64,000 nucleotides of DNA from Halocaridina rubra. Taxonomy: Eukaryota; Arthropoda; Malacostraca; Decapoda; Atyidae. Under the pieces are notes generated by a model that was not told where the DNA came from, ran no database searches, and was given only the letters and a program-made list of their open reading frames with translations. This document shows, one piece after another, positions 58,101-64,000 of the stretch. How positions within the stretch are numbered: position 1 is the stretch's first letter; every line of letters begins with the position of its first letter. The translations under genes and the position numbers were made by a program. The DNA lies in NCBI GenBank assembly GCA_037179515.1, contig JAXCGZ010009472.1, positions 139,923-203,922 of the forward strand, written 5' to 3'.

Positions 58101-61100
58101 AAAAGAATTTAAAGATTCCATTATATCAGTCATGAGAGATTTTAAAATTTTCGTAATTTAATTACTGTACTTCAATTTTTCTATGAACTATCATGGATAC
58201 AAAATGGTTTATTATTTTAGTCAAATTATTAAAGGGATAGGGAGTGCATAAGGGTCTTTATAATCAGTTATTATTATCATTATTATTATTAGTTATGAGG
58301 GAGATTATACTTTTGTAAAAAGAAAGAGCCTTGGTTACATTAAGATTAAATAAGAAGCTTACCCCGTTGCTTCTAATAAAGGATCTAACTTGGGTATATT
58401 TTCAGGGGCATCATACGCTACAGTGCACTGGACCTGAGTCTGTCCTCTTTGAAAGAGAGATGAGCCATGCAGAGGTTTATAAAGATCTACCAAACACCGT
58501 ATAGGTCTTAAATCCATTAGATTTCTTCCATCGCATCTGGAAAATAAAGCAATCGTATCCTATTTTCAACCTTGCAAATTTTTGTGATATAAGTTAGACC
58601 TATTTGTAATACTTTTGAATGAAAATTGCTGACTGATATTATTAAGACATATTAGTAAAACCATTGTCATATCAAGAAAATCAAAATTATTGAGTGCGAC
58701 AATACTAAAACATTCTATAAAATCTTTGCAACAGCAAGAGAACCAAATTTGCTGGCCGTAATATTCTTAAGACATATTAATAAACTATGGAATATCGAGA
58801 GAATCAAAAGTGATTAATGGGATATTATTATGACATTTTGGTAAAACCTTTGTCATATCAAGAGAAAAAAATTGCTGACTGTGATATATATATTAGTAAA
58901 TCCTTTGTAATATCACGGGAATAACAAGAGCCGAATAACTTAAATATTCTACAATTCAAAAATTCTGACCTCGTCAAAAGAAGTTTTATCAAAAATGATA
59001 AGAAATAATATCTAATACATCTCACAATATAAATATACAAACATCTGTATCTAAAATGATTATGTAAGTATTTACATAAGCAAAATGGCTTTAGTTTTCC
59101 TTAATGGCTATTATAACTTCTAGTTTTACGTCACGGACTCCCTTTTCTACCAAGGGCTAGGATGGTTGCCTTCTTGCGAAGGACTTGTTTTGGCAGATTC
59201 AATCGTTACTCTGAGTGCATGCCCTTGCTAACCTCAGACCGTGGCGGGGTGCGAACCCTCGACCTGATGCCTCAGAGTCACGGATGCTACCGCTTGAGCC
59301 ACGGTGACTACTTTTAATGGCTATTATAAGTGATCACACTACATAGGATATTTTTCGTCATACTATCTTGATCATTTCTGTCTGTTACCAAATATGTGAA
59401 ATTTGTTTGTTTGTTGTTTTTTGTGTCACTATTAATCCCCATTTGAATAGGGGTGGATACTGACAGGCTGGAGTTGGGGAAATAAGGCCAATCAAATATG
59501 GTACATAAGTAGAAAAACCAATATCCTCTTCAACTCAGTCCATTTAACCATAAAAATATTACAAGAATATAGACTATACTTTAATAGAAATAAGACACAA
59601 TAAAAGAAAATGAAATATAAAGTTGAAAGCTATTCACATACTGGATCTCTATACACAACACTACTAGCACCTCTAGGCTCAATGAGACATCAGGAAATCC
59701 TTGTCTTTTGACAATTTTAAGTCTTTATTTATTCTACCATAATTCTGGGGAATGCGACAGAGCAATAATTAGAGCACTCGACATGGGAGGTGACAAACCC
59801 ACATTCCCCAGCTCAGACTTTTCTGTGACCACCCCAATAATGAGGATTGACAGCATACAAAATGGTAAAAAAACGGAAAATATTGTAAGTAAAAGAGAAA
59901 TACAAGACTAAAATGCATATCATGAGTTCAATGTTTCACTTTAGTATAACGTACAAACTACTGTATATGCATTTACACCAGAGTGATACAATGATAAGTC
60001 TTTTCTGTGTCCACCCCCATTCAATGGGGACTATGGTGACACATATAACAGCTAACAACAACAATATAATGACAGGGTATTTTTTGATAATTCTAAACTT
60101 TGTAGAAATGGTAATACACTATGACTCACGCAAAATATGCTACAAGTGATTGTTTATGACAAGAGGTTAATTTGAATACAACTTCTGTGGAAAGAGATGG
60201 TATAAAATCAAAACTGAAGGGACAATGAATTCCAACTTGCATCACATAGACACTATTGAAAATCACTACCAATAAGTCTGCATTACCTTACCTTACATCC
60301 TCATCAAGCAGTAAATTTCTAAAGACTTCTTTACTAAGTTTATTGAAAGCAATATTGAAAATTTGTGGATCAGCCTCTGGGTAGCCTTTTATTATCTTTT
60401 CTAGAACATCTAATCGGAGTGCATTAACGGCATAATCCCTCGACATTTTGTTGTGAGAGAAATCTGTGAATATGGTGCGTAGACGGATTTCACCGAGTGT
60501 TCTGAAATAACATGAAATAAAATAAAAGAGATAAAGAAAAATATAAATACAACAGAACATATAAAAAAAAAAAAGTGTGGAGCAGTGACATTTCAAAATG
60601 TTAATAAATTAATTTCCTACAGCAGAAAGTTAATACAAAAAACAAGAGGATTCAAAACAACACAAAAGACACTCCCTGAGAGTTTTGCAGGAAAGCCCGG
60701 GATCGGCAGTGGCCTTCCTTATGAATTCGGGGCCAATTAGCCATGCAGATTAAGGAACAACAACCAAAGAGGAACAATATAGTATATACTTAGGAAATTT
60801 ATACCCACAAATGTTTCATTTCTCTAAGCTTTAGTGTCAAGATAAAAGTTTCAATCAAAGCAAATCTGTAATTTAATAAACACAATCATAAGAGCATTTT
60901 ATTACGAATTAGTCCAAAAATATGACAGTCTGGAATTAATGCAGAAAGAACTTTATAACATGTATAGTTTTTGTAGACTTTAACTTAAAACATCAATTCT
61001 TTATCAGACTAAACTATTCTGAAAGTTTTGCCGCTGGTTAGGGAAAAGAAGTCCAAGTATGAATTCCCTGCAGGTTACAAGGGACTATAATGAATATTCC

Positions 61101-63772
61101 TAGTGATGGAGGAAAACGAATTTAACATTTACATTCCCAAAATATCGTAGGAATTGACTAATAGAATTTATAAGTAGCAAAGGGCTGGTAATTCTCCTCT
61201 CTATATATATTCTTGTGGGATAACAACTGAAAGAAAAGGCAAGTATGGAAAAGACATGATGAGGTATTATTACTTCAACAGTTCCTTTGCAGGAAAAAAG
61301 GTTCTATAGGAGAACCTTCTAGTAGATTCTGCCTTTATAACACTGAAGTGAAGAATCTTAATGTAATCATTTTGTATCATCCGACATAGATAAATGCATG
61401 GGGACCATGGTAGAACAGTCGTTAGAGCAATTGACTGAGGAAATGACAAACGATCAGCAAAGGGTATTAGGATGAGCATCTAAGCTTAAATTTTCAGCCC
61501 CAACCTGTTGGTGTCCCCATTAGAATGGGGGTTAATAGCGACACATAAATCAGCAAACAACATCAACAGAGATAACAGCCTAGTGAAAGACAGATATGTA
61601 AAAAAAGTGAAAAAAGAAAAACATCAATTGCGCCTGGACAGAATGTGGAAAGCTTTGATTTGGCATAAGCACAACAATGGTACTCAGTGGTACATCATAG
61701 CAAGCATACTGTAATTACCAGTGCCTCTAACTTCATAAAACATACCAAAAAATCAGATTAGTCTGTGGAGATTCCCACCTTAAAGACAACTATATGGTAC
61801 AAATTATGTGTACTAAAGTTTTTATTCCCAAAGCACATCACCTTCAGTATAAAATAACAAAAGTACACACACATAAACACTGAAATCCCAAGATTAACTT
61901 TTTTTCTTACCTAACTGCATCTCTTATCTTATCAGGAACAATCCCAGGATCTGTAAAGGACCTCTTTGGCTTTCCATAAGATTTGGCAAGTTCATGAATT
62001 GCTCTAATAACATGTTGACATTCCTTCACTCCTGTTTTGATGGCTTTCATTAAGTCTTGCTGCAAAATATTATCTCCATTTCCTTCCAACATTACTAAGA
62101 GAAGAGATAACAGCTGTTTAATATGCATCTACATTAAGAACAAAAGTTACAGTCTGCATAAGCCAAATCTATCTATATACAAGGGATGTGGCTTAGTAAA
62201 AGTTAAAACTAAACTCAGTGGGAGAAAATACACAATAGAGGTTTCCCTGTCCCCTCGCTTAGCCCCATTTAGCCGACTTTTATGACATGCAGGGGAACAC
62301 AGAGAAGGCATTCTTTTCCCCCCCCCCGTCAAGGGGAATAATCCATATATTATTTATTTTTTAAAATAGTACTGATATTTCAAGTTTTGGAAAGCTAATA
62401 ATCCATTTATAAGTTTTCAAAACTCAAAATATCTTTAGTACTTCATAATTTGAGATAATATCTTTTCTCATGCAAATGCCTTAAAGAAACTAAAGGATAT
62501 TTCTTACATAAAAAAAGAAAAAATATTTGTTTTTTCTTTATCTATCTACCTAAACAGCTAATTTTCTGTACAACATCAGAGTGAACATGATCAATCTCAT
62601 GATTCAGAATCTTCAAAACCAAGCCCCTAGTTTCTCTGGTCTTCCCTAAAATGTCCTAAAGATTTGATCTCGTTATGACAAACTGTCAAACTACATGATA
62701 TTTCACAACACCTGCACCAATCAGTTACACATCTCTTACTATCCCTTCACATATGACAAGGCACAACACTCCCTATATGTTTCTCTTTCTTTTCCTTAAA
62801 ATGTTATTTTTTGTACACGGGCCCAATAAAGACAATTTCTCTGCCCAGGTCATTCATAAAAAAATAATGAACTATAATAACTATTAGCTGACTAAGAAAT
62901 AAATGGGCTTGCATAGTGGCAAACATATCCAATCATCAAAAAGGCAATAATACAAAATCTAATGATATACAGTATATAGAAAATAAAAAAGACAAAATAC
63001 ACATACCAACTAAGTTATGTTCAGCACCAGTAACAATGAGATTGAGTGAACTTTTAGAAAGCTCTCTCCGTGTAGGTTGTGTAACGACCTCCCCGTCAAT
63101 CAGTCCTACACGTACTGAGCCTACAGGGCCATTCCATGGAATGTCTGATATGGCTAATGCTGCAGATGCTGAAATTATTGTCAATTATTTCAAATGAATA
63201 GCCAGATCTTTAACACTAGGATTTATAAATAATAATGAACAATATACAAATAGACAACGTGCATACAATGAATAATAAATAAAAAAAAAAAGAATTACCT
63301 AACCTTACCTTACCTAACACATGATATGAACAAAATAAAACAAATAAGAATATCCACATAAGTTCTTATGCTGAGGTACATTATTCTGAACTTATACACC
63401 TCAAAGCAATGTATATGAAGCAAGACCTTTTACATACACAGTATACTAAGCAAACGAGGGTTGCCCATTAGAAGAAAAATTGTAGACTGGATGTACTTTA
63501 TGTCGTCAACATTCTCTATTGACCATGTCAAGTGAGAAAACTTTACTAAAAGATCATCTTTAGTACATGAATTAGAAATATAAATATAATTCCCAATGGA
63601 AGCTTGCTTTTATCGGAATTGGTAGGACTATATTTCATTAAAATATAACAAAACTTACCAGCATTGATGCAAGCAACATCAGGGTCATGCATTCCATCAA
63701 CAGCCAACAGCTGGCACGATACCTGAGTGTCACCATGGTAGCCCTCTGGGAACAGTGGACGAAGTGAACGAT
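51991..63772 (-). CDS. PNPT1: Polyribonucleotide nucleotidyltransferase 1 (PNPase), last ten exons; 5' end outside the window
   Basis: On the minus strand, ten exons join in frame to about 630 codons plus TGA: 63659-63772, 63007-63168, 61911-62094, 60292-60501, 58363-58536, 57899-58092, 57159-57316, 56008-56316, 54913-55143 and 51991-52149. The human protein has 783 residues, so about 150 N-terminal residues, including any mitochondrial presequence, lie to the right of the window. Order of domains: the end of RNase PH core 1 ([33 protein letters not shown]), the all-helical linker, core 2 ([49 protein letters not shown]), the KH domain with GTGG loop ([19 protein letters not shown]) and the S1 domain ([19 protein letters not shown]). 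It phosphorolytically degrades RNA 3' to 5' in mitochondria. Every splice site checked is GT-AG. Confidence 0.96.
52560..52705 (+). pseudogene. Relic of a non-LTR ORF start with a decayed 2A-like motif
   Basis: The frame reads [17 protein letters not shown]. The pattern LLL-x-x-D-I/V-E-x-N-P-G-P is the 2A-like sequence found at the start of ORFs in several animal non-LTR families; here the Pro before Gly is Ser. The sequence after it is too decayed to read. Confidence 0.55.
53225..53850 (+). pseudogene. C-terminal relic of a Jockey/I-type ORF2
   Basis: The frame [40 protein letters not shown] and [11 protein letters not shown] matches the LQ-x-xQNKALRIITG to H-x-E-x-KVLPVK pattern of Jockey/I-type ORF2 C-termini. 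Several stops and shifts follow. It probably belongs to the same element as the 2A-like relic at 52.6 kb. Confidence 0.7.
53860..53940 (+). repeat. Dispersed repeat family 6, copy 1
   Basis: CCCTGAGAGCTCTGTGAG, ATTGGCAGTGGTCTTCCTTA and GCCACGCAGCTTAGGGAACAA match 60668-60755. Confidence 0.75.
54200..54680 (-). pseudogene. RTE-type reverse transcriptase fragment, minus strand
   Basis: The minus-strand frame reads [41 protein letters not shown] and [12 protein letters not shown]. It aligns with AKAGKAPGMHGVKAEMLKEG and IACIVPLYKGKGDVYECS of the RTE element at 2.3 kb. It is short and broken. Confidence 0.75.
54913..55143 (-). CDS. PNPT1: PNPT1 exon (end of KH, start of S1)
   Basis: Acceptor GTTACAG, donor AAG|GTAAGA, phase 0 to 0. 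It encodes [20 protein letters not shown] and [20 protein letters not shown] to [11 protein letters not shown]. Confidence 0.96.
55280..55760 (+). pseudogene. Degenerate RTE-type RT fragment
   Basis: [16 protein letters not shown] corresponds to VMSPWLFICILMEL of the RTE element, and [11 protein letters not shown] to EEVNQFKYLGS. Many stops and shifts lie between. Confidence 0.65.
55785..55980 (+). repeat. RTE-derived short repeat (family 4), plus strand
   Basis: The 5' part has CCCCTGCATGTCGTAAAAGT, TAACTAAATGGAGCAGAG, GGGAACTGGAAGCCCC. The 3' part has TTTGACTTAGCTACCCCC, TAAGAAAGGGATTATGGC, TTTTGTATACAGATAC. The 5' part aligns with 730-800 and the 3' part with 4004-4050 of the RTE element. 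Confidence 0.75.
56008..56316 (-). CDS. PNPT1: PNPT1 exon (RNase PH core 2 end, KH)
   Basis: Acceptor TCTCAG, donor GTGTGT, phase 0 to 0, 103 codons. It encodes [39 protein letters not shown] and the KH loop [24 protein letters not shown] holds the metal-binding Asp pair region of PNPases. Confidence 0.96.
56317..57158 (-). other. PNPT1 intron
   Basis: A minus-strand tRNA-like segment at 56637-56715 (CCCCAGGTTCAATCCTGCCC as B-box/T-arm) belongs to a SINE-like stretch starting about 56500. Nothing else was recognised. Confidence 0.75.
56500..56715 (-). repeat. tRNA-derived SINE-like sequence, single copy
   Basis: On the minus strand: TTGTGGCACACTTAGCAAC (A-box region), then GGCCCCAGGTTCAATCCTGC. 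The following body has no match elsewhere in the window. Confidence 0.5.
57159..57316 (-). CDS. PNPT1: PNPT1 exon (phosphate-binding segment of core 2)
   Basis: Acceptor TTACAG, donor GTGAGT, phase 1 to 0. It encodes [34 protein letters not shown] and VLTDIL. The SSS motif is the phosphate site in bacterial PNPase. Confidence 0.96.
57510..57720 (+). repeat. RTE-derived short repeat (family 4), best copy
   Basis: 5' part: CCCCTGTGTGTAGTAAAAGT, CGACTAAATGGAGCAGAGCG, GGGAACTGGGAATTCCC. 3' part: TTTGATTCAGCCACATCCC, TTACAAGGGGGAATACGGC, ACTTGTACAAAG. Each aligns in order with an end of the RTE element at 677-4057, and the coding region is absent. Confidence 0.78.
57741..57870 (+). repeat. tRNA-derived SINE family 3, copy 2
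   Basis: TTGCATAGCGCAGTGGTTAA (A-box-like), GGGCATCCAGCCTTGATTCC and TTCACTCCCAAAATTGGGAT are shared with the copies at 29.6 and 61.4 kb. Confidence 0.6.
57899..58092 (-). CDS. PNPT1: PNPT1 exon (core 2)
   Basis: Acceptor TTTGCAG. The donor is G|GTGATT, weaker than the others. Phase 2 to 1. It encodes [40 protein letters not shown] and [10 protein letters not shown]. Confidence 0.95.
58093..58362 (-). other. PNPT1 intron, short
   Basis: 270 bases with a short ATT repeat. No other feature. Confidence 0.9.
58363..58536 (-). CDS. PNPT1: PNPT1 exon (start of core 2)
   Basis: Acceptor TTTCCAG, donor GTAAGC, phase 2 to 2. It encodes [40 protein letters not shown] and [11 protein letters not shown]. 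This exon is too short and phase-shifted to appear as a long open frame, but it is clear by similarity. Confidence 0.94.
58640..58875. repeat. Degenerate tandem repeat of about 60-90 bp
   Basis: The phrase TGCTGACTG-ATATT-TTA...GACATATTAGTAAA-CC-TTGTCATATCAAGA recurs with variation near 58630, 58740, 58810 and 58870. Confidence 0.5.
59121..59312 (-). repeat. tRNA-derived SINE family 2, best copy
   Basis: On the minus strand the head reads GTGGCTCAAGCGGTAGCATC (A-box) and TCGAGGGTTCGCACCCCGCC (B-box). The body and end are almost identical to 21267-21457. The two copies are some 38 kb apart and both sit on the minus strand. Confidence 0.85.
59741..59875 (+). repeat. tRNA-derived SINE family 3, copy 3
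   Basis: GAATGCGACAGAGCAATAAT, TTAGAGCACTCGACATGGG and ACCACCCCAATAATGAGGAT follow the family order. Confidence 0.55.
60292..60501 (-). CDS. PNPT1: PNPT1 exon (helical linker)
   Basis: Acceptor ATTTCAG, donor GTAAGG, phase 2 to 2. It encodes [40 protein letters not shown] and [10 protein letters not shown]. Confidence 0.95.
60668..60755 (+). repeat. Dispersed repeat family 6, copy 2
   Basis: TCCCTGAGAGTTTTGCAGG, ATCGGCAGTGGCCTTCCTTA and GATTAAGGAACAACAACC match 53860-53940. The AACAACAA end is tail-like. Confidence 0.75.
61394..61560 (+). repeat. tRNA-derived SINE family 3, copy 4
   Basis: GGGGACCATGGTAGAACAG, TCGTTAGAGCAATTGACTG and CCATTAGAATGGGGGTTAAT, then GTGACACATAAAT-like end and AACAACATCAAC. 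Confidence 0.65.
61911..62094 (-). CDS. PNPT1: PNPT1 exon (end of core 1, linker)
   Basis: Acceptor CTCTTAG, donor GTAAGA, phase 1 to 2. It encodes [20 protein letters not shown] and [20 protein letters not shown] to PDKIRDAVR. Confidence 0.95.
62155..62345 (-). repeat. RTE-derived short repeat (family 4), minus strand
   Basis: On the minus strand: CCCCTGCATGTCATAAAAGT, CGGCTAAATGGGGCTAAGC and, at the other end, AGCCACATCCCTTGTATATA with GATAGATTTG. Confidence 0.75.
62735..62865 (+). repeat. Dispersed repeat family 5, copy 4
   Basis: ATCCCTTCACATATGACAAGG, CCTATATGTTTCTCTTTC and CACGGGCCCAATAAAGAC follow the order of the 24.85-kb copy. Confidence 0.6.
63007..63168 (-). CDS. PNPT1: PNPT1 exon (core 1)
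   Basis: Acceptor ATTTCAG, donor GTATGT, phase 1 to 1. It encodes [35 protein letters not shown] and [13 protein letters not shown]. Confidence 0.96.
63169..63658 (-). other. PNPT1 intron
   Basis: 490 bases, AT-rich, with a short CTTACC repeat near 63300. No gene. Confidence 0.9.
63659..63772 (-). CDS. PNPT1: PNPT1 first exon within the window (core 1)
   Basis: Acceptor ACTTGCAG, donor GTAAGT, phase 1 to 1. It begins in the codon for Asp of LADRS and encodes [20 protein letters not shown] and [16 protein letters not shown]. Upstream exons lie beyond 64000. Confidence 0.96.
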
Positions 63773-63965
63773 CTGCAAGTATGAAACAGTATTGCATAAG
63801 TATAGCAAATAATCTACATTCTTATAAGTACAAAAGCTGCTTTAATAATAATGACTCTACACTCTCAATTCTATACAGATGCTCCCCAAGTTACGAACGA
63901 GTTACATTCCAAACAGCCGTTCGTTAATCGATTTGTTTGTATGTTGATATTTAATAGGCAAAGAG

Positions 63966-64000
<35 letters not shown>
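63773..64000 (-). other. PNPT1 intron (incomplete) with DNA-element end and (GA)n
   Basis: A TA-flanked CAGATGCTCCCCAAGTTACG element end starts at 63879. A (GA)n tract starts at 63968 and runs off the window. Confidence 0.8.

Larger units (their letters stand above)
58537..60291 (-). other. PNPT1 intron with SINEs
   Basis: It contains short direct repeats of GACATATTA...TATCAAGAAAATCAAAA type (58640-58870), SINE family 2 (59121-59312, minus) and several family 3 pieces (59400-59480 minus, 59741-59875 plus, 60001-60065 plus). Confidence 0.8.
60502..61910 (-). other. PNPT1 intron
   Basis: It contains a family 6 repeat (60668-60755) and a family 3 SINE (61394-61560). The rest is AT-rich without a recognised feature. 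Confidence 0.8.
62095..63006 (-). other. PNPT1 intron with two short repeats
   Basis: A family 4 repeat (62155-62345, minus) and a family 5 repeat (62735-62865, plus). Otherwise AT-rich. Confidence 0.8.

Overview
This window looks like nuclear DNA of an arthropod, most probably a decapod crustacean. The reasons are intron-containing animal genes with GT-AG splice sites, very long (TA)n, (GA)n, (CTC)n and (TAA)n microsatellites, and a dense mix of CR1/Jockey-type and RTE-type non-LTR elements, a short-LTR Ty3/gypsy element, Tigger-like and piggyBac-like MITEs and tRNA-derived SINEs. The species is not fixed by the sequence. No bacterial-type operon, CRISPR array or intact tRNA/rRNA gene was seen.

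Layout. 1-16.9 kb is a nest of retrotransposons. A CR1-like copy (263-4578) is split by a nearly complete RTE-type element (677-4057). A near full-length CR1-like copy with ORF1 and ORF2 follows (about 4579-9450). A third, 5'-truncated CR1-like copy (9458-16531) is split by a complete Ty3/gypsy element with two 178-bp LTRs and intact gag and pol (10939-15987, 5-bp target duplication). 17.2-18.4 kb carries two related zinc-finger exons, both starting with ATG and both ending in phase 1 at a splice donor. 18.7-25.3 kb is again retroelement debris, including inverted CR1 copies, a 515-bp deleted LTR element, a tRNA-derived SINE and long (TA)n tracts.

26.1-51.1 kb is a complete nine-exon plus-strand gene for a PYCR3-like pyrroline-5-carboxylate reductase (308 aa, the last step of proline synthesis). 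Its 12.3-kb intron 2 holds most of the unusual DNA: a piggyBac-like MITE with a recognisable empty-site paralogue, several Tigger-like elements, a 105-bp inverted repeat, and two arrays of a ~273-bp repeat with a tRNA-like head. Each array is inverted on itself and each has its own diagnostic variants.

52.0-63.8 kb, on the minus strand and tail-to-tail with the first gene, holds the last ten exons of PNPT1 (polynucleotide phosphorylase: RNase PH cores, KH, S1). The upstream exons lie beyond the right edge. Candidate poly(A) signals place the two 3' UTRs in antisense overlap near 51.75-51.96 kb. PNPT1 introns contain several SINE families and decayed non-LTR fragments.

The two host genes are ordinary metabolic and RNA-processing genes. 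The least explained features are the self-inverted tRNA-like arrays, the paired zinc-finger first exons, and a short non-autonomous repeat that seems to be built from the two ends of the resident RTE element.
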